Source of the DNA: Xylogone sp. PMI_703
Taxonomy: Eukaryota > Ascomycota > Leotiomycetes
Direction: 5' to 3'
NCBI GenBank assembly: GCA_021399445.1
Contig: JAJTUQ010000003.1
Location: 5,766,001 to 5,830,000 of the forward strand
DNA: 64,000 nt
In this document: positions 1-11,136 of the stretch, one piece after another
Numbering within the stretch: the first letter of the stretch is position 1
Layout of the letters: the number at the start of each line of letters is the position of its first letter
Made by a program: the position numbers and the translations under genes
The notes under the pieces: generated by a model
The model's database searches: none
What the model saw: only the letters and a program-made list of their open reading frames with translations
Told to the model about the DNA's origin: nothing

Positions 1-1383
1 CATGGCTTGCTATGGCTACATGGCATATTGCAGCAGAAAGGCCACCGCATTTGGCATGCATCGCTCCATTTGAAGGAGTCAGTGACTTATACCGGGAATC
101 ACTGTGCAGAGGTGGCGTGCCCTACACACCATTCTGGGGTTTCTTAAGCACTAAACTGTTCGGTGAGTTTATTATGGCCATCTTGGCTACTTGAAGAGAG
201 GCCTTACATGGAAAACAGGCAGGAACAAACAAGAAAGCGTCATACCAATGTTGGAGAAATATCCATATATGAACGAGTATTGGGAAGATAAACGAGCTAA
301 GATAGAGGATATTGATGTCCCTGCCTATGTCTTAGCAAGCTACTCCACCGGCCTGCACACAATTGGCTCGTTCCGAGGGTTTACAGATATCCAGCATAAG
401 AACAAATGGTTTGTGAAATTTCAAAGCGGAGCTTGAATAGAACTAATCTTAACCTTCAGGTTAAGAGTCCATGGAACACAAGAATGGCACGATCTGTACC
501 AGAAAGAGTCTATTGACGATCTTCAACTATTTCTCGACCGTTACACTAAGGGTGTGGATAACGGATGGGAAAAGACACCGTCCGTTAGAGTTTCGATGCT
601 TCAGTTCAACAAGGTAAGTCAAAAGATATATCAGTCTTTGAGTTTGAGAATTGAAACGTATAGGACCCAATACCTAATCAGGTCTTCCCTGATTGGCCAG
701 TTCCAAATACAAAATATACTACATTCTACCTCGACTCTTCTAACACGCTATCTGAGGCTAAACCAGAAAGTGAATCCACACTCTCTTACCAATCAGATGC
801 GCCTGCCCTTCAAGTTGACGCCGATGGTGAAGAGCTGAAATTCTCATATACCTTCACCAAGAAATCTTACCTCGTCGGGTATCCAAAGGCAATCCTCTCA
901 ATGTCCACCCCAGACCACAATGACCTAGATGTATTCGTACAGCTACGTAAGGCATCACCCACGGGTGAGATCTTGCGGAACTGCAACATACCTCTCAAGG
1001 ACCTTGGAGTCTCCTCCGCAGAAGAGGTAACTCCTGTGAACACAAACTTCTATCTTGGACCAAATGGAGTACTAAGAGCTAGTCGTCGCGCTATTGACGA
1101 AGAAAGATCCAAGCCATATTGGGCATTGCACAAACATACCAAGGAAACTGAAGCGTTGGTGTCTCCTGGGGAAGTAGTAGAGATGGATATTGGTATGTGG
1201 CCGTCCGCCATCGTCTTTGAACCTGGAGAGAAGTTAGTCTTGAAAGTAGCAGGACACTCAATGGTACTTGCCGAATTTGAGCCACTGAGAGGGAGGTTTG
1301 TGACTGGAAACAAAGGTAGACATACATTACATATGGGTGGCCGGTTTGAAAGTCGGGTTGTCATTCCGCTTGTGGAATTGTGA
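1..1383 (+). CDS. CocE/NonD-family alpha/beta hydrolase, 3' part (5' end outside window)
   Basis: Four exons read as one protein: up to 162, 219-408, 460-613 and 682-1383, with introns of 56, 51 and 68 bp. The peptide starts WLAMATWHIAAERPP, typical of the fungal CocE/NonD (X-Pro dipeptidyl-peptidase S15-like) family just after the nucleophile. The cut first codon ends in CA, which fits TCA serine, so the window seems to open on the catalytic serine codon (inference). The C-terminal half is the beta-sandwich (jelly-roll) domain, with family-like stretches such as STPDHNDLDVFVQLRK near 901 and a conserved ending. These enzymes hydrolyse ester or amide bonds; the substrate cannot be told from sequence. 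The next gene, on the same strand 700 bp away, is a GH95 glycosidase. Whether the gene is intact cannot be judged because its start is missing. Confidence 0.85.
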
Positions 1384-2083
1384 GATTCTAGTTCAACTAT
1401 ACCTTCATTTGATGAGATATACGCATTTTTCTACAAGACAATTTGGATACTGAACTGCAAGTATCAGAAAGATTTTTTTTGTCCTTGGGTGCTTTTTATG
1501 ACGCTCGCAATGGTAGCCAAATGAATAAAATATTGAATATAAGGCATGTGGCCGGTATCGGCCAATTTGGTAAGTAATAATTCAAGCCTGATTTATACTA
1601 GCTGGCGAGTCTCTTGTGGATGTATGTAATGCTTGTTATTCTATGGATCAGTTCGAATAAACAATCACGTAGTTGACCGTGTTCACTACCGCACATTACA
1701 GTGGTCCTTTATCGTGCCTGGCGGTAAGATTCTCGGCGGAGGAGGGGCACGCGGGGCAAAACCCGGATAATCAATCATCCCTGGACCTCTACAGAAGAGA
1801 AGACATCAGTTTGGATGTAAAGGCCCAGGATGCTTCATGTAAAATAGTGCAGCAGCTCCTTGCATGCCAAATACACTTGCGGCAAGATTTTCGATGAACC
1901 GCCGCTAGAGGAGTTTGAACTAGTGATTAAGAGATAGACCCTTCCTGCGCTGCTTATCCCTGGCGGAAGCTTAACTGTATAAAATACACATAGCTCCTAG
2001 AGCTTCGAAAGCTTAAAAGGTAATTCATTCCTTACCTAGACAATTGGTCTCCGCTAGATATTTGCAGAGCCGCTGTCGCTGCC
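1384..2083. other. Spacer before the GH95 gene
   Basis: About 700 bp with no convincing coding sequence. It holds the 3' flank of the hydrolase and the promoter of the GH95 gene. A TATA-like TATAAAAT lies at 1978-1985, about 100 bp before the GH95 ATG. Confidence 0.5.
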
Positions 2084-4402
2084 ATGGCCCAGACACTGTG
2101 GTACGATTCTCCGGCAACAAAATGGCAGCAGGGCCTCCCTTTTGGTAATGGCAGGATTGGAGCTGTTGTGCTTTCTGATACCAATTCCGAGTCATGGAGC
2201 TTCAATGAGATCACCTTCTGGTCTGGTCGACCCGAAGAATCCCCCAAGGTCTATGGGGGCAAGTCCGCCATACATGATATGCAGGCGCATTATCACCGAG
2301 GAGATTATGTAGGGGGCAAAGCATTGGCCGAGAAGTTCCTCGAACCGCCAAAGCATAATTTCGGCACAAATCTCACAGTTGCAAACATCTCACTTATTTT
2401 TGATGAACAAACCGAAGCTAAACCAGACAGCTTCAGGAGAGAACTGAATTTAGACGATGCGATCTCAACAGCCCAATATACGTTTGCGGGGCACACCTAC
2501 AGTCGAGAGACCTTCGTATCTCATCCACAACAGGTTCTAGTCTCAAAGATAACCACTGACGCCCCTCAAGGGCTATCATTCGCATTGTCCATCTCCAGTG
2601 ATAATCCAGACTTTAAGGTGAACACGGTCGACGGGGCCATTGAATTTGAGGCACATGCCTTGGAAAGTATTCATAGCGACGGAACATGTGGAGTGGAGGG
2701 AAGAGGAACCATTAAGATTAGCACGTCAGGAGGTTCACTACAGAGCAACAATGGAAAGCTAGAAGTCAAGAATGCTTCGTCTGTGCTTATATTCGTGGCT
2801 TTTAATACCAATTTTAGACAATCTGATGATTCCTGGGCCACGCTGTCTACCAAGCAGATCAGAGACGCAGAATCGCTCTCTTACCAGCAACTGAAAGAAG
2901 CTCACATAAAAGACTATCAAGCTCTATATCGCCGCGTGAGCATTGACCTTGGAAGAAGTAGTAACGAAGGATTACCGGTAGATCAGAGGCAAGCTAAATT
3001 CAACAAAGCATCAAATTTTAATGACCCTGGCCTTTTTGCGTTATACTTTCAGTATGCACGATATCTCACCATCGCAGGCACACGATCCGACTCTCCATTA
3101 CCTCTCCATCTTCAAGGCCTCTGGAACGACGGTGAAGCAAATAGGATGAACTGGAGTTGTGATTATCACCTGGATATCAATACCCAGATGAACTATTGGC
3201 CAACAGAAATATCCAACCTGTTAGAATGTAATATTCCCCTTATGGAATATACTGCAAGGCTCTCCAACGCTGGACAAACGACAGCCAAAGAGTTTTATGG
3301 TAGCCCCGGTTGGGTTGCACATGTCTTCTCTAATGTTTGGGGCTTTACTGATCCTGGATGGGAGACATCTTGGGGTCTCAACGTCACTGGCGGATTGTGG
3401 ATCGCAACACACATGATGCAACATTACGAGTACACACTAGATCAAAAGTTCTTGAATGAGCAAGCGATTCCTGTGCTGAAATCTTGTGCAGAGTTTTTCC
3501 TAGATTACATGACAATCCAGGCTGACACAGGTTATCTCGTTACCGGACCATCCGTATCGCCCGAGAACAGTTTCTTTACAGGAAATCCAAAGGATGGCGA
3601 GCAACAACTCTCTCTCGGACCCACATTAGACATCATCCTGATTCGTGACCTATTCGACTTCCTAGTTAAGACAGCAAGTCAATCAAATCTAGATTCCGAG
3701 TTAACAACGCGAATTAAAGATGCGTTACCGAAGCTCCCGCCTCTGAAAATCGGGAAAAGGGGTCAACTGCAAGAATGGCTGCTGGACTACGAAGAAGCCC
3801 AACCCGACCATCGCCATCTCTCTCACACAATGGCTCTCTGTAGAAGTACCCAGATCTCAGCTCGTCATACCCCCGCGCTCGCTGAAGCAGTCCGTGTCAC
3901 GCTCGCCAACCGTCAAGCACGAGCAGACCTCGAGGACATCGAGTTCACTGCTGCGCTCTTCGGCGCTAACTTCGCGAGGCTGAATGATGCTGAATCCGCG
4001 TTCAAGCAGATCGGCCACTTGATTGGAGAACTGTCTTTTGAGAATCTCCTCAGTTACTCCAAACCAGGGATCGCGGGTGCAGAGACTAACATCTTTGTCA
4101 TTGATGGAAATTTCGGCGGCGCAGGAGTTATTGGTGAGATGTTGCTCAGGAGTGCTGGCGAGGGGGAGATTGATTTGCTTCCTGCTTTGCCGAAGCAGTG
4201 GGGCACTGGCTCTGTTGCCGGATTGAGAGCAAGAGGCAACTTGGAGGTTGATGTGGAGTGGAAGGATGGAGGATTGACCGGGGCGAAATTAAAGGCATTT
4301 TCGCCGGGCAGTGTTACACTGTATTACAATGAACTTAAGGCGGATGTATCCTTCAAGGCCGGTGATATATGGAAGTTTAATGGTTTGCTGGAGATAGTTT
4401 AG
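2084..4402 (+). CDS. GH95-family alpha-L-fucosidase-like glycosidase
   Basis: A single exon of 772 residues, normal length for GH95. The N-terminal beta-domain starts MAQTLWYDSPATKWQQGLPF and the typical LPFGNGRIGA motif follows near residue 18. The (alpha/alpha)6 catalytic barrel spans about 310-690. Expected catalytic elements are visible: the acid in SPE (E494), the base aspartate in IDGNFGG (D674) and the HRHLSH block near 577. In the DINTQMNYW block the first of the two asparagines that characterised family members use for positioning is aspartate (D364); the second, N366, is present. No signal peptide is seen, so the enzyme is probably cytosolic or shed. GH95 members invert alpha-1,2-L-fucosyl or related L-galactosyl bonds, as on xyloglucan side chains. 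The secreted GH27-type gene next door supports a role in side-chain removal (inference). Confidence 0.9.
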   Translation: MAQTLWYDSPATKWQQGLPFGNGRIGAVVLSDTNSESWSFNEITFWSGRPEESPKVYGGKSAIHDMQAHYHRGDYVGGKALAEKFLEPPKHNFGTNLTVANISLIFDEQTEAKPDSFRRELNLDDAISTAQYTFAGHTYSRETFVSHPQQVLVSKITTDAPQGLSFALSISSDNPDFKVNTVDGAIEFEAHALESIHSDGTCGVEGRGTIKISTSGGSLQSNNGKLEVKNASSVLIFVAFNTNFRQSDDSWATLSTKQIRDAESLSYQQLKEAHIKDYQALYRRVSIDLGRSSNEGLPVDQRQAKFNKASNFNDPGLFALYFQYARYLTIAGTRSDSPLPLHLQGLWNDGEANRMNWSCDYHLDINTQMNYWPTEISNLLECNIPLMEYTARLSNAGQTTAKEFYGSPGWVAHVFSNVWGFTDPGWETSWGLNVTGGLWIATHMMQHYEYTLDQKFLNEQAIPVLKSCAEFFLDYMTIQADTGYLVTGPSVSPENSFFTGNPKDGEQQLSLGPTLDIILIRDLFDFLVKTASQSNLDSELTTRIKDALPKLPPLKIGKRGQLQEWLLDYEEAQPDHRHLSHTMALCRSTQISARHTPALAEAVRVTLANRQARADLEDIEFTAALFGANFARLNDAESAFKQIGHLIGELSFENLLSYSKPGIAGAETNIFVIDGNFGGAGVIGEMLLRSAGEGEIDLLPALPKQWGTGSVAGLRARGNLEVDVEWKDGGLTGAKLKAFSPGSVTLYYNELKADVSFKAGDIWKFNGLLEIV

Positions 4403-4605
4403 AAGATAGGGCTTAAAATAGAATTGATATGCCTCTAAATCTGGTTGGGATATAACCTTTCCTGTTCTGCGTGTGGTCACCAAGTTTCGACACGATACAG
4501 ACTAAGGTATGATAACTTATGAGAGTCACTATCAGAGGAGCCATCATATTGCTATAAAGACATTATTTTTATTTCATAAACCATAAGCTATCTAAAGCTA
4601 CTCCT

Positions 4606-6408
4606 CTACCGTGCGTGGAACTGCAAGAACTGAGACTCATTCTCGTCGAGGTACGCAGTGTACGAATCAGTCACCATAGTCTTGTTTCCATTCCAGACGT
4701 CCGTGACACTCCATTTCTTTCCAGCAATCCCCAAGTCGGCCAAAGAAACAGTAACAGCCTGGGTGCCATTCAATGCAGTATTAAAGCCGCCTTGTCCCTG
4801 GTCAGGTCCAAGATTGGTGATCAGGACATACGCTTCGCCCTGAGGGCTAGGTCCAGCGATCCATGCCTGTAGCTGCTTGGCCAAATTGTTTCCTGTGCCG
4901 GGGTTTCTTGGTTGCATAGGATACTGGGCAGTGAATCGAGAAGCAGCGGAGGATGAATCACTAGTGAGAAGCTTAAGTCCAAGGTCATCGACATTGGTCA
5001 TATCACCTCCGAGGATGAGGTTGGCAGCGGCACCAATCCAGTGGCTCATGATTGTGACTCGGGATTTATCATCAACACCAGTTTGATTCTGAGCATTGGC
5101 GACGAAAAGACCATCCATGTCAGGGTAGATGGTAATGGCGGTTTTCCTTTGCTTCTGTAGAAGGATGTATTGTCGGTAGTTCTCGATAGCGCGTTGGACT
5201 TGCTGCCATGCAACAAATGTGTTTCCACCGTAATTGTCGATATCCTGGTCCGTACGCATAGACTCGGCGAGGCCACTCCAGAAAGGAAGAGTGGTCTCAT
5301 TGCGGCAGAGCTTCCAGGATAGATCCAATCGAATTTGCTTGCCTGACTTCTCAATGGCATTATGGAAGGCTGTGACGGCAGCGCTGTTGTCGCAGAGCAA
5401 GTTTGCGCCGTTCTGAGGACTACCTGGGGTAATAAAGTCGAGTTTGATCATGGAAATACCCCAAGAGCTCCACAGCTCAATGAGGGAATCATGCCATTGC
5501 TGAACACCATCCTTGCTGAAGTCCCAGTCGCAGTAACCAATAGCATCATTGTTTCCAATAAGAACATCACCAATCTTGATATTTGTGCCTTTAATAGTCT
5601 TGTTCGCTGCATTGCATGGGAGACCGGGGATGATATAAACACCAGTCTTGACGCCGAGGTGACGGAGGTCTTCCGCAAGCCCCGGAAGATCAAATAGGGA
5701 AGTATTATATGTAATTCGTCCGTACTCGTCTGTGTCACCGGACGACCATCCGGCATCGAGACTGCAGATATCATATTGCCTTCCTCTGAATGCAGGTTCA
5801 CCAAGCACTGAGCATTGCTTGTAGACAAAGTCTTGGTTAAAGACCGTGTAGCTAGGGTTTGCAGGAGGAGTAGATTGTGTTCCCCAAGAGTTCCACCCTT
5901 TGCCCGGGCCCTTAAATCCATTCGCAGTCTCGGCAGTGTATAGAACTTGCAATGGTCCTCCAGTATCCTCCTCTGGCTGAGGATAGCAGCTTGGGAGAAT
6001 ATCGTCGCGATTCTGAACGCAGAATCCCGGACCAGTTGTTGGAATTGTGGCATTGGAAGAGTAGCATCCATCCTCTGCTGCTATCCAGTACCACTGGTTG
6101 CTTGAGAACCAAGTTCCAGTAGTCCAGCCGTCGAGAACGCAAAAATCGAGAATATCAGTGAAACCAGTTTGGTATGCGTTGTTATTCCCATTGTCAGGTT
6201 GTTGTTCCATGTAGAGGTTTCCAGGCCCATCTTGGCAGTAGATTTGGCTAGCATTGGCGCCGAATTGGGCAATGCAGTCCTGGACTGTCTGATAACATTC
6301 ATCAGTAAAGAACCGGGAGCCTGGAGTGTATTGGGTTCCGTCGCAGTCGACCTGAGCGGCGACTAGGGAAGCGCCTACCAACAAGGCAGCGAGGAGAGCT
6401 GAAGCCAT
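4606..6408 (-). CDS. Secreted GH27-type alpha-galactosidase-like glycosidase
   Basis: One exon of 600 residues. It opens with a signal peptide (MASALLAALLVGASLVAAQ) and a cysteine-rich N-terminal segment of about 140 residues that precedes the barrel. The barrel starts near GKGWNSWG. The GH27 nucleophile is D324 in IKLDF and the likely acid/base is D389 in RTDQDID; YPDMDG, further on, matches the family's aspartate-rich loop. A C-terminal beta-domain ends at QFLQFHAR. Several N-glycosylation sequons are present. The family retains configuration and removes alpha-galactosyl residues, but the extra N-terminal region and divergent sequence leave the exact substrate open. The gene is convergent with the GH95 gene, 203 bp apart. 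A TATA-like AT tract at 6462-6474 lies about 55 bp before the ATG. Confidence 0.85.
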   Translation of the reverse strand: MASALLAALLVGASLVAAQVDCDGTQYTPGSRFFTDECYQTVQDCIAQFGANASQIYCQDGPGNLYMEQQPDNGNNNAYQTGFTDILDFCVLDGWTTGTWFSSNQWYWIAAEDGCYSSNATIPTTGPGFCVQNRDDILPSCYPQPEEDTGGPLQVLYTAETANGFKGPGKGWNSWGTQSTPPANPSYTVFNQDFVYKQCSVLGEPAFRGRQYDICSLDAGWSSGDTDEYGRITYNTSLFDLPGLAEDLRHLGVKTGVYIIPGLPCNAANKTIKGTNIKIGDVLIGNNDAIGYCDWDFSKDGVQQWHDSLIELWSSWGISMIKLDFITPGSPQNGANLLCDNSAAVTAFHNAIEKSGKQIRLDLSWKLCRNETTLPFWSGLAESMRTDQDIDNYGGNTFVAWQQVQRAIENYRQYILLQKQRKTAITIYPDMDGLFVANAQNQTGVDDKSRVTIMSHWIGAAANLILGGDMTNVDDLGLKLLTSDSSSAASRFTAQYPMQPRNPGTGNNLAKQLQAWIAGPSPQGEAYVLITNLGPDQGQGGFNTALNGTQAVTVSLADLGIAGKKWSVTDVWNGNKTMVTDSYTAYLDENESQFLQFHAR

Positions 6409-7657
6409 TGTCGTTTAGGTTTGCGGAGCTGCTTGGAGTCCATGTCGAGACGACGATCACCTTTTTATAATAAAATCTACTGATCCACTGCCGATGGCAT
6501 GCTCGGCGAGACTTTCGGGTCCCATGTCAATAGTCTTGAAGGTTACTGCTGGAGAGAGATGCGGATACTGCAGCAAGAATCCTGGGAGCTGGTGCCCCTG
6601 GTAAAAGGCGGAGTCGTGGTGTTATCCACCGAGAGAACAATCGGACGCATCTTGATTACAAGACAGCGCAAAACATTTTAGAAGTGATACTGCTTGATTC
6701 GCGCGTTATTTTCTATCTGCGAATATATTAAGATAATTGAAGAATGCTTCTGTATCTCTTCTTTTATTTTACATACTTTGTACTAGAGTAACAGAGAATT
6801 TTCTTTTCCCCCTCTCATTGTACCTGGAGCTACCACCAAGCACAGTGACGTGTGAAAGCTTCCCCTGTGCTGTTCCTGGCCAACCCCGCCCCAATACCAC
6901 TCCGGGGTAAAAGCTAGAGGACTCTTCTCCATACAATTCACAGACACCGGCAATATACGACAAGTGTAATTAGAGATGAAAGCGCTGGAGTCGCGGGGTT
7001 CGGGTGGATTCTCGGTCTGGCTATTGATCTCCTGGAGTCAGTAAAAACGCACGAATCCCGCCTGTTCTAGCGGCTTCTTGTCCGCTAATAAGGCCAAATG
7101 TTACCTACTACATACGGTCCGAGCCCATTTTTGCCAAAACTTAGGCTGATGCCCGCATCGATACGATGAATGTTTAATTAGTGCTTACCCCAGATCACAC
7201 AGCTCGTCAAGATACGCTGCATTGTATTATTATTCCCAGCCTTGCACAATTATGACAGCAGATGCCTACATGCTCCACTCCAAGGGAATTCGGTCTTGGT
7301 GACCATGTTATTGCTTAAAGCCCATACCTCAGATCCGCGATTACTAAACTCGTTATCAGTTATTCCTTCATATAGCTTTTCCAGATGAATGCCATTGACT
7401 TCAATACATATACCTGATCCTCACTCTAGATTTTGTCTACGCTCACATATGATCTGTGCCGTTATATCAAATGTGACAGTCTTTAACGAATTCATCTGTC
7501 TTTCAGTTACTCCTAAGTCTAAAATCCTTGTATTGAAAGGTAGCATCATAAGCGTAACTGCGAAATACCACGTACCTATTCGTTACGATAGTTATGACGG
7601 GAATCATAGTCAAAATAGCTCTAAGTACTACTAGTCTAAATTTTGCAAAATCGAACA
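6409..7657. other. Spacer with GH27 promoter and SET gene 3' flank
   Basis: About 1.25 kb without a supported gene. A CGG-N8-CCG dyad with extended arms (AGCGG and CCGCT) is at 7069-7086, about 660 bp before the GH27-type start. Its spacing matches the dyad in the 55-61 kb cluster, but the inner sequence differs, and this short pattern is expected by chance several times in 64 kb. Confidence 0.4.
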
Positions 7658-8905
7658 CTAGCTCTCTATTCTCTTTATACCTAAAGTAAGTAGTAAATAT
7701 ATCTGCTTCCAACGCCTATCCAACACTTCTTTTTGACTATCAAGCCCGTATTGAACGTCTCCAATATGTTTGATCTTCTCATCCACTATATCTAAGTAAG
7801 CTTTCAGGGCCTTGAGCAAAATTTCATTAACAGCAGCCTGATGTTCATCACTATCGGCTAGACCAAGCGTGACCAAACGCTGCCATTTGTTGGAAGACAT
7901 GCAAAGCAATCTCAGTGCCACCTGTGTTCGATAACACACAGTCTCTTTACTCAAGACGTATTTCCCCAAGAAGTTGGCCTGTTTTAGATCTAGCTTCTGC
8001 TCTTCAGAAAAGAGAGGTAGAATGACCTCATCCAAGTGAATCTCATCCCATTTATTCTCTTCGAGAATGAAACCATACTCTGCGAGTAAAAAGTCATTAC
8101 TATGATTTCCATAACTTATGAAAACTTCTTCTCCTTTTTTAATATTCCTCTCCGCGCAGATTTGATACCCAGAAGGTGAGTAAGTGACCTCGCAGCCGAC
8201 GTCTGCATGGTTGAAATTATCTGCGAGGGGAATGAGAGCCAGGCAGTCATCATGCGTGAGTTTTCTTTTGGTCTTTATTTTCGGCGAGGTGAAGTAGAAT
8301 GTTCGAGTGCCAACTAAGAAATAGTTGTAAAGATAACGGTCATACAGGAGATCAGGAAAGGATTTAGAAATGGAGGGCCAGTCAGCGGATAGCTTTCTCT
8401 TTTGATTTTCTACTAGAGATAAAGCTTCCGGAGGAAGCAGCGCCTGGAGAGACTCATGCCACATGTATGGAATTGACTCTTCGATATCGGCCCTCGATGG
8501 CAAAACTGCACGCCATAAAGCATGGGCGTCAGATTCATCCATTGCTAGTTCGGTGGCGAGGAGGCCATGAACACTGATATTCCCAAGAGGCTTGGAAATA
8601 TTCTTTGGGACAGTTAAGATTGTTCGGAGTACTGAGACAGGGGCTGTTAACAACGTATCTCCGACCTCGTCAACTGTTAGAACGAGCAGGTATATGCATA
8701 GGTCCAATACAATGAGTGTAATCTCAGCTTAACATTGATTATACAACACAGGTACAATAAGTTATTGAAAGTTTGTCTCACATACATTAAGATCCCTTTC
8801 TGCGATGATGCCAAGTCCTCTACCAGGAAACTTATGTACCGTAATGCCCTCGATCTCGAGCCCCTGGCTGAGAACCCATTTCACAAACTCCTTATGAGTC
8901 TCCAT
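7658..8905 (-). CDS. SET-domain lysine methyltransferase (Rubisco LSMT/SETD3-like)
   Basis: Two exons: 8786-8905 and 7658-8665, with a 120-bp intron (donor GTATGT), giving 375 residues. Exon 1 encodes METHKEFVKWVLSQGLEIEG and then HKFPGRGLGIIAERDLN, the classic N-terminal SET segment with a GxG SAM-binding turn. Exon 2 continues VGDTLLTAPVSVL, so the ATG lies 198 bp upstream of the first Met of the long frame. SET signature blocks are LADNFNHADVG (NH-type motif) and EEVFISYGNHSNDFL (the ISYG tail motif). A helical C-terminal substrate-binding region of about 120 residues follows. Such enzymes methylate lysine (or histidine) in non-histone proteins such as ribosomal or elongation proteins, in the nucleus or cytosol. 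The target is unknown. Confidence 0.85.
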
Positions 8906-9671
8906 TTCACACGCTGCGGACCAAATGTGAATTATCCATGATTCTGTGCCCAGAAAGCAAGATGCATGCGAGCTGAAGGAAAGAAAATTTTGTTGTCCAG
9001 GAACAAAATGCCGACATATTGACCCGCAGTTAATCCGAGAGCCTTCAATGGAGCTGATTCATCAGGCTTCCCCACAATTAGCTTATATAATAAATTACAG
9101 GTGCCTCTTAAAACCCAGGGAACATCCATAGGTTGATCTACATCACGTTTTTGGTCAAACCTCGCAGGTAGTTTGTGCTCATATCGAATTCTAATGTGTA
9201 ATATTCATGTCTTATATTACCACTGAAGTTGTTGTATTGGAATCTATTAACCCATTTTAGTAAAAGTTACGCCGATCACTAATAATTAAGATCCCGCGCC
9301 CCATGATTACTTTGTAACCATAGACAATTATGACAAGTCTATTAAAGATATGGAGTCAGTTACTAACGATGTATCCAGGTAGACGATATACGGAGGGACA
9401 CCGGTATTCAGATGCTTAGTGGTAATTGCTTCGCCATATTATCTCGTGTCTACTTGTGTGTCGATGTATAGGTAGAACGATATGGTTTGATTCATGGAGT
9501 ACTGGGCAGCCGAATATCACATTACAAAGGAATGTATTGTCGTATTATAATATCAATATTAGAGGAATTGTTGTTCATCTGGAGGTTGCTAAAGAGTGAC
9601 TGTCTTTTTCTTATGTGATTACCCTGGCTCATTTCGTTTCTTTCAGACACGCCTTACGTTTAGTTGCGAAC

Positions 9672-9699
9672 ACGCATCGTATAGTACGCATCGTATAGT
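9672..9699. repeat. Two tandem 14-bp units
   Basis: ACGCATCGTATAGT occurs twice in a row with no mismatch. No function is evident. Confidence 0.7.
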
Positions 9700-9828
9700 T
9701 CGCACTGCTGCGACACGTATGCACTTGATGCTGCAGTAACAAGTTGCATGACGAGTCGAAGGATCTGTTGTAAGACCAATTGGCGGGGCCCTCTAGTAGG
9801 CCTTCATATATTGCTTATGACGTCGATA

Positions 9829-9855
9829 TAGAGCCATTGCTTTGTAATGGCTCTA
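9829..9855. repeat. Perfect hairpin, 10-bp stem
   Basis: TAGAGCCATT at 9829-9838 and its exact complement at 9846-9855 enclose a 7-base loop. No T-tract follows, and it is not next to a recognised gene. Confidence 0.6.
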
Positions 9856-11136
9856 GATTGTTAAAGTTTAAGGTCGTAACGAAAACGACATAACTTCGGC
9901 TTTATCCGTGGAGTCGTTGGTACCGCCGTGCTTTACCCCGATCTACGCCCCTCGGCCCCCTTTCATGCAAAGCGTTGTTCCCGTTATGTTGGTAGTAGCC
10001 GAGAACTTCTTATTGGATCTTAATCGCCACATTAAGCTCTTTGTGTGTTTAAGCCCAAACCACTCCCTCCAAGCCAAGGAACGAACCCATGAGACGGTCA
10101 TAGGAGATAGGGTGCTAAAAAGCAGAAGGATTATTGATGAAAATCGCATCGGCACTTGCCCTTAAGCAATGGGTAAAGTGATAGTCTATTTTTGTCACTT
10201 TTAGGGCAAGAGACTATTCTGTTATAACTGAACAGAGATTGACCACTGTAGTTGCTAGCAATAGTAGCACCCTGGTGACCGCTGCAGATCGCATCCTTCT
10301 TGAAGGTTTGTGGGCGCAGTCTACCAATACATCGTATCTCATAGCGCGGGATTCAGCGAAACTATCCATACTGCAACCAGCAGATGCTTTGTTTTCAGGA
10401 TGTCAGCAGAGGTGTATTTGCTCGGTACCGCTCTTTCCAGCACAAAGAATCACTGCCATAACTGCCTGCAGGTGCTCGAGGACGCCAACTCAGCTGGCTT
10501 GGCTCTTGGACAAAGAATATCCCTTGGGCACATCGCAGCAACTGCATTGGTGAACTAAAGCTTAGGAATGTGTTCATGCCGTAGTCTCCGTGAGCCGTGA
10601 TCCCCGTAGACATCCGCAAAAAGCAATTCGCCGTGCTTAATCTGGAGCACGAGAGCTCCAGAGAGCAGCCGTGAGCCTCTTTTGGCTATTAGTGGCCGGT
10701 CGTAGACGCCAGCAAGGCAAGCAGAGTTCCAGCTTCAGATGCAGGAGGTGTAGAAACTACCGCAGCGAGGTTACGCAGGAGCGAGCGTGATTGGACGTCT
10801 CGTGTATGCTTCCGCGCTGGTGGCCTGCTGGTTGCCGCTTTCCCCAATCGGGCACAGCCGCCTTTGACGAGCACTCCATGGTAATCCCGAGGTCATCGCC
10901 CCTGGTGGGGCCCAGAGTAAGACCTCCGTATGGTGGTGACCAAGCTATGATGGACTTCTCGAATCTTGCCATTGGCTCTTTCTTCCTATATAACTTGATC
11001 TGTGACCCAGCTGGACCATTCTCCTTACAATTGCTTCCCGCCTGCCTACCGAGCTATTCCCAAGTTCACGTTTCTCGAAACCCAGCCTGTCTAGTGCAAT
11101 CTCTTTCGTGAATCCACTCAGCTTTGAGCTAGAATC

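Larger units (their letters stand above)
8906..11136. other. Long spacer, no supported gene
   Basis: About 2.2 kb between two divergent genes. Short open frames here have neither family-like sequence nor splice continuity. The stretch holds a 14-bp perfect tandem duplication and a 10-bp stem hairpin (listed separately). The last 200 bp carry the promoter of the reductase gene starting at 11137. Confidence 0.4.

Noticed and set aside
5448..6071. A 207-codon alternative frame on the minus strand
   Set aside because: It overlaps the GH27-type gene in another frame and shows no domain.
7069..7086. CGG-N8-CCG dyad upstream of the GH27-type gene
   Set aside because: The short pattern is expected several times by chance and the inner bases do not match the 55-61 kb motif, so I did not add it to that regulon.
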